Below are positions 26,101 through 38,100 of a DNA stretch of 64,000 nucleotides, piece by piece; position 1 is the stretch's first letter; each line of letters starts with the position of its first letter. The stretch is from contig JABWDB010000004.1 in the NCBI GenBank assembly GCA_019614645.1, forward strand, positions 11,284,001 through 11,348,000. The letters are read 5' to 3'. The position numbers and the translations under genes are program-made. The notes under the pieces are model-generated. The model ran no database searches. It saw only the letters and a program-made list of their open reading frames with translations, and was not told the DNA's origin. The DNA is from Stratiolaelaps scimitus (Eukaryota; Arthropoda; Arachnida; Mesostigmata; Laelapidae).

Positions 26101-29100
26101 CCGCGTCCGGGTCGTTCCGGTTGCCGTGGAGGCAAACGTCTCACGGTGCCGTAGGAAATTTTTTGGGAATAAATGAATATACTTAATATTCGCTAAATTG
26201 GTGTTTGTTCAAAATGTTCGTTGTTGCTAGTCAGGCCCTTTTCTCTCTACACGAAACACTCAAAACGATCTAACAAACACACCATGGTGGTTTGAGTGCC
26301 ACACTCTTGGCAACGATATCTCTCCTTCGTTCTCTCTTTCTCTCTCTCTCTTTGTTTGATTCGAGAAAAACGAAGAACTTGCGAAATCTTTCCTTGCTGC
26401 TTATCCCCTCCAGTAGCGACTCACACATCGGTCTACTTCGACGTCATCGGAAGCGTCAGGGAAACGCCCTTATGATGGCTGAGTGCTCAATCTATAGGGC
26501 TCGGTTTGCGACGGACTGTCCCTGTGAGGATTTCTCTCAATTGCTCCTTCCTTCGAACATCCCGTGGATGCAGTCCACAGCTCAGGCTAGAGGAGAGAAC
26601 TTTTTAAATCAATTTGTGGAGATTTGTTCAAGCTCGGGGTGGGTCCCCGACGAACGCCTTTTTTAGCTGAGCTTGTTTTTTTTTATCATAGCAGCAAAAT
26701 ACTCCCAATCTTCGCTTTAGAGCTGTGTAATTCGTGTTTTGCAATACACCAAGTAAATTATGTAACGTGAGGGCTCAACATTTGTTTTATTTATATGTTA
26801 CTTGCGTGGACTCCAATTAAATTTCACCAAACTTGCCAAATCCAAGTGTTGCTTCTCACGACTGATGTATCACGGCTTAGGATTACCCAATTAACAAGCT
26901 CTAACAGGAGTCTCTTCAATAACCTGTTAAGCTGATGGATAACAAAATCGTTCTAGTACAAATCGCGACGAACAAATTCCAATAGATACTCGATCGTTAA
27001 TGCCAGCTAACCTGTTGGTGCAATCCAATCGAAACACCGATCATTTTCATGAGTACCGGGAAAAGTTATACTGTTGACATACATGAGCGCACTGTCGTTA
27101 AACACGCTCGCTCTTCCACCCCTTGGCATTTTTTTCGGAAGGCCTTTCATAGACTCGAAAGGTCCTCCGATATCCACAACCGATATTATATTAATTGCCC
27201 AGTGTTGAATTACGAGTTCTCAAAATGATTGTTGCATTCCGTTTGACCTGTTGGAAGGCTATGTAAGCGGCACACAATCGATGGTGATGTAATCGTTCAT
27301 TAGCTTAATTTATTGGCTGGGAAGCGCTTCGACTGATAAATGAGCCCTCGCACAATATAAGCTCATTCTCTATGTCTGTCTCTATTTTTTTTGTAGAAAT
27401 TCGCCCACTACTGCCTATACAGGAGCGTTTATTAACTTTGGCCATAGATCAGCAGCTCACAGGCTTCATTATCTCGACCTTCAATATACCGAACGTCACA
27501 AGTTTTTTTGCTGAATCTCTTGCACAACGAATCGCATCGTATTACTCCAGTTGAATGGGAAACGCAGGACAGGAAACGATTTCTCTCGCATGAAACCAAA
27601 TCCTTGCGCACTCTTGGTGCTCGTGACGACTATCGGCTCCGGAGTGATTCGTGGCGTCTAGCGTTCGGGAAATTTGCAATTCTAATTATGCCGAATTTCG
27701 GACGACCCTGTAATAAGTAAATCGAGCCACGCAACCCAATGATGGAAACGTAGAGAACTCTTTCCTCTTCTTCAGGGGGTCGCACGGAAATATATCGCAG
27801 ACAACGCTTGGGTTCGCTTTTAAAGAATAGGGGCTGAACGAACATTTACTATAAAGTCTCAACGAGCAGAACAGTATATGTAATGAACATGTCTGGCAGT
27901 AATTATACGTGTGTCTACCTAGCCTAGTGATTTCGTTTAGCCCAATAGCCTCTAACCTCGCACATTCTCTCGTGTGTTTCAGGTAACATCGAATACACGT
28001 GTCCCGCCAATAACGACTGTGAAATCAATAAGCGTCGACGTAAAGCATGCCAGGCGTGTCGATTTCAAAAGTGCCTCAAAATGGGCATGCTTAAGGAAGG
28101 AGTACGTCTCGACCGTGTGCGTGGCGGTCGGCAGAAATACCGACGCAATCCTGAGGGTCCCTATCAGGTAGCAGCACAACCCGTCAAGCGTATCTCAATC
28201 GATGGTGAGTAGCAAGAGCTATCGTGATACCTGCGTGATGCACACTCACCACCGAACTATTGAAGATAACTCACATTTGGTGGGCACGACTGATTTATGA
28301 ACGACACGCAAATCATGAATAGCTTAACAAACGAACGTACTCAAAGTTTAATGTTAAATGAAAATATAGTGCCAAAGATCAACTTGAGGATGTGGCGGCC
28401 CTTGGATGCGCCACGTTTTACTTCGAGATATCTAGTCTTTGGCTTTTAAACATTGCGAGGACAGCTTAGACGTCCTCGTCTTTGGTGACTACAGTCTTCT
28501 GTAAGTCTAAGTCTCTGCCTCCGGTCCGAAAGAGAGAAAGGGAGAGATAGATCTAAGCTGCCTTCGACTCTTGTTGCTTATCTTGCTGTGCGGATCTAGT
28601 CATTAGTTAAGCATCATCGGTGGCAATGATCAATCAAGTTTGATTATCGCGTCGCATATGCCGGTTAGAATGAATTGGATCGCTGAATTGAAATGCTGTG
28701 AATTATTGACTGCGCTGTTGTAAATTCGGATGCATGTTTATAACCGACTAGATGATCTTAGTGAAAGATTTCACTAGCGAGCTCACCTTGTGTGAATTTC
28801 GGTTGTTTAACCAAGTCGAAGTTAAGATGTACCCAGCGCAATGGTACGTGTCGTATACATGTTTGTTCTATCTTTGAGCAGACATATGGTGAATCATTAC
28901 TAGTCTTTATGTATCTATATATATATATATATAATATGATAGGTATCGCGCTGTCGGTTCACTTAGATCGGTCGTCGTCGGCCGTTGTTTAGTCTGCGTA
29001 GGCGACACACACTGAAGTGGTAGCGTTTATGATGCGACGTGCCATTTCTAGACGGCTGCAGCGATGGTAGCTAAGCTGCAAAAAGTGCACATCAGATTGG

Positions 29101-32100
29101 CACTTGGGGATCAGAACGTACGAAATGTCCTACACCGGGAATGGGGCTAGCAAAGGCCGGCGCGAGAAGGAACGCGAAGCCGAGGCAGATAGAGGCGAGC
29201 AATCGGGGATGAGACCGCCGTGCGTGACCGTGCCATGAAAACGTGTCTGGAAACCTGATGAAGAGACTCCTTGAAACCACCTCCCTTCTTCAGACTCGTC
29301 CGTACACCCCTAGTCCCGGGGGCGCTCATCCTGAATCTTTTGCCCTCGCCTTCGTCTCATCTTGCCGCTGGCAGCGCCAGGAGCCGGTCCTGTCACGGGG
29401 ATTCCCGTCAGCCATGAGATGGCCCAAGCGATTCGGCTCGATCGGCGCCACCACTGGCGAAGTCACCATCTGAGGATCATCAGAGTCCGATGGTTTTGCG
29501 CGAGTCGCCTCAATCCGAAATGCAGTTCGAACACGCTATATGAACATGCAAGGTACTTCTTCAAACGCACCAGACGCTGCTTCGGTTATTAGTCAATCTG
29601 GTTAACAACAGGCCGGATCTTTGCTGTTGGTTGGTTGTTGGCTTTACATCGTCAGCAGTTGTGCAATTGGCTCGTTGATGCCTTGTCAAAATGTCTATTC
29701 CCCTGCAAATTTAACTTATTGTATTTTCTTCATTTCGAAAAGAAGAAGCCGAATCTTTATCGCGTATGGGCATATTTCTTCTTCTTTGTAGGGGCTGCAA
29801 TCTATCAATATCAATACGATGCGACAAAAGTCGATCCTATAACACGGTGGGTTATTTTCACTGTCGTTGTATTTCGTTGTATCGTGTTAACTCGACTCTC
29901 CAAAGGTCACTGATGTTTTCTGTAAACATTTCACCGCTTTGTCATCGTCGATAAGCAAAGTATACGGGTTTACTTTCAAACTTTAGCAAAGTGCCTTCAG
30001 GGCTTTGACATGTATTTTTTTTATTTTTTTGCATTGCTCGTACGATAATACTTACTGTACAGGAGCACACGACGGCGTGGGGTCAGTTTCGGAGAGTTCT
30101 TGCAATCATACAACAAGCAAACAATTCAGAGCAAGCTTGTATAAGCGAGACTGATATGGACCCATGGACCATGTTTATGCTCACGCACAGCAGCAAGTTT
30201 TACGGGAAGGCCGAAAATTTGTCTATCTAGCTCTGCCAGCGTGCTTCATTCGAGACGGAACAGCATTGTTGACAGTAGTCTTATAAATATAAATAAATAT
30301 GTAGATAGAATGCCAGTACCCCTTGTGCGCGAGAACAACACATGATCTTCCCGACAACACATTCTACCATTGATGCAAGAGCATGTATCATCGTTTTGCC
30401 TTAGTGGTGGGGTTATTCCTTGAGCCTTTCGATGGACAGTGGCTGGGCTATGTTGTCCTCGCAAACGCGCTGTGTTCTTTGACAACAACAGAATTCCCAC
30501 GTCGGCGCTCATTTCCTTTGTACACGTACGCGCCGATGCGCGGTGCGCCTGAACAGGAAGCATCAATTTTCGTAATTCTGCCCAGAGGGACCGTCATTGC
30601 CCTTTGTTGATAGGAGCCGAATCATGGCTTTCTCTTATACGGCAAAGGTCCAACGAAGAACGGACGCCGACAGAGACACATAGGAGCGGGGCCATTGATA
30701 GCTCCCCTCTCCAGGTATCTCGAGAAGGTCGGCGTCAGTCTGTCAAAAACGTAATTCTATCTAGTTGTGCAAACAGTGTGAACAGAAATGTCTGAACACT
30801 CCATAAGATACGAAGATATTTACGAAGTGTGCGGTAGCCAATGACAACGTCAAGCTACTTCTGGAACACTTTGCAAACGCTACATTACTGGCTGTCGTTT
30901 TGCCGCTAGTGCCGTTGATGTGGACGGGATGGTGAATGTAGGCTCACGTTGCGAGCAGAGTGCTCGTTCTCCGTCCCTTCGCACTCCCACTGTGCAACCC
31001 AACCCGAGGTCGAGCCGTGCAAACTTATGTGCATATGGCGAAATATCGTATTTTTGTTGTGCGTCTGGTCAAACGCAGTAGGTTTAATGCCTAAACGATA
31101 GCGGAGGGCCAAAGAACAAACCAACTACCGTTGCCGCCGTGTCGCCGCCACCAGGATACAATACCATATAAGTTGCCGTCCTAGGCCGCCGGCTTCATCG
31201 ATTTTTGTGGGCATCGAGAGAGCCACCTGCACATGGAACGAGCAGTCTTAGGGCTAAAGGGTAACTAGATACAGCAAGCGTGTGGCTTTAGCCGTCATAC
31301 GATAGATCCCCGCTTCAAGTCTGACCTCTAACCTGTCAGACGAGCTTTCGTCCGAAACTCGTCTGAAGGTAGTAGAAACCTTCCGGTAGGAAGGATGCTG
31401 AGAGGGATGGCCTTAGTGGGACTTGGGCCACATAGCTGGTACAGAAAGACACCCGGCGCCCAGTGCTTAGCTACTTGCCGCTTGTCGGAAGACCATTCGG
31501 TAGGAGGCGGGTGATTTGAATTTCAATGGGTGGGCGCTGCGATCTTTTTCTTCGAAGGGCAGAAAGGCAGGACGACGAGGAACACAAAGGTTGCAGCTGC
31601 ATGTCCCGTAAGGCAGCGAGGTCCTCGTGGATTTCTATGACTAGACCTCTAAGTCCGTTGCATGTCTTACGACGACATGTCCTAACCATCTTCAGTTTAG
31701 GCAACTCTCTGGCAAGGCTAGCCGATGATTGCCACAGAAGCTTGTACTGTCGTCTGTTCCATAAGGCACAGGTAGATAGTAGCTAGCAACACAAGGGAAG
31801 AGCCGTATAAGTTTGGAACTTGTGAGAACCACTAGGGCTCCGTGGTTTGCTGAGGGCCGGTAACAAACGCCTCTCCTCCTCCTATCCCCATTTTAGTTAT
31901 CGAGTTTAGGCAGATGCCAACGAGTGCTACAGGCTATGCGTGAAAGGGAACTAGAGAGCCAACGAGCCACTGCTGGTTTTGCTAGCCTGCTGTGCCATCT
32001 GCACTGTCTATCGCTTGGTCTACTTCGACTATCTTTTTGAGAACGGGAAACGCTCGGGAGTGGCTAGGAGTTCGGCGGGGGAGGCATACAAGGGGGATCT

Positions 32101-35100
32101 ACGGGGAGTTGGTTAGTTAGCCCCGGGGGTGTGCGCTAGCGGGGACAGCCGACGTTCGAGTGTAAGTGAGTAGTGCAGAAAGAGATGCCCGAGGGTTCTC
32201 GAAAGCAGCGGCCACAATGGTAGAAGTAGTTGGGCCCGGCCACAACGTCGATTTCAGCCGTCGTCGCCAGTTACACTTAAAGCGATTCTCGTAGGCGTAA
32301 GCCAAGAGAAAGAAGAAGGGTAACCCTTGCGTTCCCGCGACGTTTCCCGTTGTCGCGCGCCATTTCCGCATTCGCCGTCACCCCCGATGGAACCTGTGGC
32401 ATGGCGCTGGCGTGTTGCTATTCATCCTGTGAAACAATTTGCCAAGTGCCTCAGTCCACGGTAGCTGAGAGGCCGGTAGCTGAGGCAGAATAGAATTGGG
32501 GTAGCAGGTATTTCAGCACCATATCACTATAGCATAGACGGCTCTCGCTGCGGTGTACTGTCACCTTCCTGCGTGAGGAGGTTCTGCTTCGCACAGTATC
32601 CTGCCGCGTACGGGCGACATGTTCCCATTGTATATTGTGCTGTATAGCAGCACAGCTGCCTTATGTGGGCAGCTGGCAGTAGCCTGTGTGGGGGGTTCGC
32701 AAGCACTTTTTATGATGGCGCGTCGCCCCGTGTCTTCTCTTGCCGGCCCGTCCACCACTGTGCAGGTGTCCCACCAGAAATATATTAGCTCGACGGAGCC
32801 GCTTTCAAGAGCGAAGCGGGGCGGAAAAGGTGAACTCCTAGATGAATCCGGGACATCACTTCCCCATCGTCGGCGCAGGCCTACAGTGTTGAGGTCGCTT
32901 GGCCTGCTCTCCAATTGTTGAAAACGTTGTCGAGGCAGGCGACGGACAGTGACACAACGGAAGAAGGACGAAGTGGCAACAAAAGAGGACGTCTCTTGTT
33001 ATGTCATGTCGAGCCTAATCAGCTTAGCTGTAGTCGTGGAGACTCTGGAAGAGGAGACACGAAGAACACTAAGCGGGCCCCCCTCCAATCTAAGGGAACA
33101 GCACAGGAGAGACAAGATTAAGCAAACTTAGAAGGAATGACACTGAAAAGAGTCTGACTTGACTACCTAATAGATTGTGAACATCACAATTTGGATGACC
33201 GTAATTTGTTAGTAGAGTATAAATGAACACCCTCTGCCACCATTTACTGGACCCTGACAAGATACCACCTCTGCGTTAATACACTATATTATTGTTCTAT
33301 ATTATTAGGTTGTTTTGGAGTTATTTTGTACATCGACTAGTTCAGCGACCACCAGATCAAGCAATGCATTCGCTCAGCCCAAACAACTATATACGGCAAC
33401 ATCAAACTAACGATTTACATATATCGACGACTATAGTACAATACACCAAAATACACCCATCCATACAATCTACCCGCGCCAATGTGCTAGATGTAGTAAT
33501 AGAGTAATAGTCGCTTCAGTGGTAGTTGTTGTAGACGGATGTACGTTCGTATATATTAGATTAATATGGTCAACCCATTATCTTCTCGAGTCAATGTCTG
33601 CTAGCCCGCCTGCCATCGAGAGCGTGGAAAACGGTGGTTGGTAGCCTCGCAAATTAAATTCCTGCCCTAGAATCCCTCCGCATCGGTTCCTCATTCGCTT
33701 TTTTTCTCTCCAGCCATTTCGAACACATTCCAAGACCGAAACGATTATCGTTATTGGAGTTAATAATTCGCTGCAGCTGGTGATTCTCATGTTCGGCGGG
33801 CTGTAGGCTGGCAAACGGCGCTAGAACGCAATACATATAAGCATAGCTTGATTCGTGATGCTGTGATGTGATGTTATGTTTAAGCCGGTAGCGGCTGCGA
33901 CTTTTGTGAGAACGGCGACAGCGCGAATGGTGGTTGGTTCACTCAACGGCACCAGCAGCGGGTGTATTGTCGGAGACGGGGGGGGGGGGGGGGCGATTAA
34001 GAGTACTAATTAGAATTCTTATAATTACCACTAATAGGGTGTATGTATGTGTATGCGCGTTATACCTTGTCGATAATCGTTTATGTTCGGGGATAATTAC
34101 GAGTTCGATTTCGCGGTTGGGCTCTCCGTCGTAGATACGAACGGAGATTGCGTGATTTCCACTTTCTATTGGTAATATGGTTGCATCTATACTGCGCAAA
34201 TCGTAGGTTGCTTTTCTTTAGCAGGGTAAGTGATATTGGTTGTAGCAGCTGTTGTTCTCTTGGTGGTCGTTGTTTGCTTGCTACAGCTTTAATGCTAATA
34301 TGATCGGCTTATCGACTTGTCTTCGACAAGTTGAGAGAAACTCTCTCGCTCTCTCTCTCTCTCTCTCCCCTTTATCAGTTTAAGTGTAGCCAATGCAACG
34401 ATGTCCAGTGTTCTCACACAGCGCATGGTGTGAAACAAACAGAAGTGATATATTTGTGCCCATTCTATCCGTTGTCCCGCTGTATACATTCGTGTCATTG
34501 TGACATTGCCGCGGCATTTGCATCCTGCGTGACACGATGAAACGCTCATATACTTTCCGCTCCTGTTGCAACTAAATATGCCATGCGTGAAATTCAGTCT
34601 CATCTGAGCCAACCAGCGAGGAATCCTTTACGATAAAACGAATGGTTACAATGTGTTCTTTGGCAGATCATGACGGTCCACCATTGGTTTTACAAGATTT
34701 GAGTCTGTATAGTTGAGGAAACGTTTACCTAATTATGTATAGTAACATACTGCGCCACTACTCATTGTATAGTGTATATTAAGACACATAATAATAATAA
34801 TAATAATAATAATAACATACATCCAGTGTCGTATGTGCTAACCGGCGCCAGGTTCGTCCTGCAGTTGCTTGTAGCAGTTGCTGACGCTTGTCTTCGGCGA
34901 AATTCTAACCCACTCGACTCGACTATTGTGCACTTGTTTGTGTCTGTTTGCGTGTGTCCGTGTGTTTATCATCTGGTCATCGGGGATGTCACCGCAGAAA
35001 ACACGATCATCTCAGCGTTGTTGAGTTGCGAACCGGAGCCGCTATCCATTCGACAGTCAGCGCTGAACAACAACGCATCATTACGCGATCCGTCGGCGGC

Positions 35101-38100
35101 GTTGGCTGCTCTCTCGGATATCATGGACCGCGAGCTGGTGAACACAATCGGCTGGGCTCGCCAAATACCTGGTTTCGGCGCCCTCAATCTCGACGATCAG
35201 ATGCGATTGTTACAGACCTCCTGGGCTGAAGTCCTCTCACTATCGTTGGCATATCGGTAAGTGATAACGAACTGCTGTTACCCGCTTGATATTTCGCTTA
35301 TGCTGAAGGCGATGAATGTTTGGCAGTTTGAAGAGCTTTATTATTCTCGGCAGCAATTCGTGGCATTTATTTTATAGAGGAATCTCTCTCGGCCGCTAAA
35401 TAATCGATGTAATATCAGCGTTTATTGAAGGCTAGCAGACAGAAGCAAAGAGGTCGCAATGGTTGTTGCCGGTTATTTGTAGAGGTGGCGCCATAGCTGG
35501 TGGCGGTACGGTCTGCGCTGACACAGTGGGCGAGATCTTTTCCTCCACAACTTGCTCTATCCGAGCAAGTTGCTTGGCGAGTTCAGAGTGTACTTTTTCT
35601 TTTTTTAAGCTGCGAATGAAGGACGAACTCGCTTGTGGCCATGCTTGGACCTTCTGTAGGTATCTTCCCATGTGTGTATCTGTTTGTGTGTGTCTGTGTG
35701 TGTTAGAACCGGGTGTACAGAACGCACAGTTCTCTATTGCTTATAGGAAATCGTTTTCGAGCTACGTTCTCCATTGAGCCACGCCTCTGCGTGGATCGGC
35801 TCTTAAGTCAGACCAGTGGTGCCTCGCGAGCGTCCTCCCGGTCTAACTGGCGGCTTAAATGCCGCCTTCTTTGTGGTTCGACCGCTACGCGGCTCCAAAC
35901 CCAGTTCCCCCACTCCCGCGTTCAAAAGCAGGCTGGAGCTTTGAGGGTCGGATCCGTCTCACGTTTCTTGCGCCTCATCATCGCTCAAGTGAAGTTTCGT
36001 TCACTGGCATTTCTAAATAGTAGTACAATAACGCGCTGTGTAGGAGTCATGCTGTTTGTAAAGGCCTCGAAACATTGAGTGGTTGGAAAAGATGAAAATA
36101 GTCATTATTCTAACACACCCTGTAAGCAAGAGGAAGACATACAACTAACAGTATTAGCAAATCCATAAGACCTGCTACGGTTCGTATGTGTCCTTGTGGG
36201 CTTGAAGCACAGGACTTACGATTCGGAGTGATGGGAGTGTTGCGGTATCAATATATGTCAAGAAAGTAAATTGTTGATTTGGTGCTAGTATATGTGCGTG
36301 CAGCTATTATACAACCAAGGCTACTGTCACTACTTCGGACATGACCGCGGGAAATACAATACGCTGACTGGTGATGTCATGTGAAGGCGACGCAAATGAA
36401 AAGTCCGGCAAATTGACCGGGCGAGACCGTGCGGAGACGTCGTAAAGTTGGTGGTGATTGGCGGGTATGAAGTTAGAGAAAGAGAATCCGAGAGGAGGCG
36501 AGACATGGCGAAACAGCCAAGAATGGACCCTCGTGTTTCAGGGCGGACAGTAATAGAAGCTAGCGACTAGGGTTATTATATTGCTCGGGTTGATGTCGTG
36601 AGGCTCGCGGGCACGTATACGCTCGACTATATGCGTAATGATTTAGTGAGATTGAAGGCCTGCCGCCAATGGCTTTTCCTACACCAGCTCTTAGACGCGC
36701 AAGAGAATCTCCTCGTCCTGCACTGGTGATGTCCGTCCGACACTTCCGGTGCAAATGTTGCGTGCCAACGGGGTGAACCCTGACTACACTTATGCGCGTA
36801 TACACAGCGAGGCTGGGACTCTCTTGGCTAACGTTCCTTAGACGGAGGAAGCAGAGGAAATCGTTAGCGAAATAGTGTGATTCGTCTAGATACAACGAAA
36901 GAAAAAGATACAGGAAAAACATTGAACTCGAGTCCGCAACGAGCGAAGGGCTCGATTTCATCACTGACACTCTTAACAGCCGACTAGAAAAATGGTCGGA
37001 TAACCCCGGTGGCCTCATGAACGACTTGATTTCTTATCCTCTGGCTGGACCTCTTACAAGTTTGGATGCGCGTTACGAAAAGGAAGTGTTGGATCCGGTC
37101 ATTAGTTCAACAGAGGGTCGTGGTCTATAGTCTATGCTAGAGGCGGGCGTCGATGCGAAAAAGGGAAAGTGTAGTGTGCGATGAGAGGAACAAACCTAAA
37201 CCAAAAAACTTGTTAAGCTATCATCGATTTATTATTATTATTATATAACGTGAATCTACCCTGCGTTATTGATGCGCAAAGCTGCCAACTGGTATTTGAT
37301 CATTGATGAGTTGGTAAGTATTTAGATCGGTGTATCCACTTTTTGTTTGTTTAAATATTGTGTAATATATATCTACATCCGTACGTATAGGCCTGCTGAA
37401 GCGGGTTGAAGTCTTCCAAGGCGTTTTATATAAACCTCCAGGCGAGGCATATGTGTCACTTGTTCGCCGAGAGGAAAAGAGAATACACGCCTTTTGAGAG
37501 AGGTACATCTTCCCAAACTGTGGGTATCCTGAGGAATGACTTCCGTTTGGCGGGACGGGAATAGCCGCAGATCTCGGGAAATGACCGGCCAGAGACTTGA
37601 GACCCTCGGCACACGTTCATAGGTACTGCAAGAATCAGAAGGGGAAAACGTTAAAACGAGATGAGGATTCGGGTCAAGAAGAGATATCAGGTCAGACGCC
37701 ACGGGCGAAACAATACGACGGCTTTGACACAGTGAACAGACCGATGCAAGTCGACAAAGTCGAAACAATGATCGCGACCGTCAGAGAACCTTCCTGGAAA
37801 ACTTAAGTTTCATTCGATATAAGCAGGCACATGAACCATGTACCGCTGATTTCGGCGGCATTCGAATCCCTGGGTTGATTCCGTTGTTATCCACAGCGTT
37901 ACAAACGTTTACGGTGTCTGCTTTCATTGTTCTTTCTATCGGTTGAGCGTTCCACGTGTGCAGCTCGTCCGTGGTCATGGTTCGAGTGCTATCATCTGAT
38001 ACTTCGCGTAGCATATTAGATTTGTGGTCGTGTTTAAGAAAATCTTATGAATTTCGATGAGCACGGCCAGAAGTGCAGTTGATTTCATATATCTTAACTA

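Larger units (their letters stand above)
21986..27982 (+). other. ERR: ERR intron 2 (6.0 kb, between the zinc fingers)
   Basis: Phase 1. It contains (TA)n at 22161-22182 and 22441-22462 and a GC-richer stretch at 22800-23780. A Lys/Arg-rich + strand ORF at 24004-24303 is not recognised, and a cryptic exon candidate lies near 27397. No secure gene was seen inside. Confidence 0.85.
28205..34997 (+). other. ERR: ERR intron 3 (6.8 kb)
   Basis: Phase 1, between the DNA-binding extension and the ligand-binding domain. It holds a GC-rich stretch at 29090-29590 with overlapping ORFs on both strands, hairpins at 31337-31394, a CpG-rich stretch at 32030-32930, a poly-G run, and CT and AAT microsatellites. 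No identifiable gene was found. Confidence 0.85.

Noticed and set aside
29092..29592. GC-rich ORF cluster in intron 3 as an extra ERR hinge exon
   Set aside because: Exons 3 and 4 already join in phase with a normal ERR hinge, and no matching splice pair was found here.
31321..31400. Functional hammerhead ribozyme
   Set aside because: The required CUGANGA core is absent on both strands; only the hairpins were annotated.
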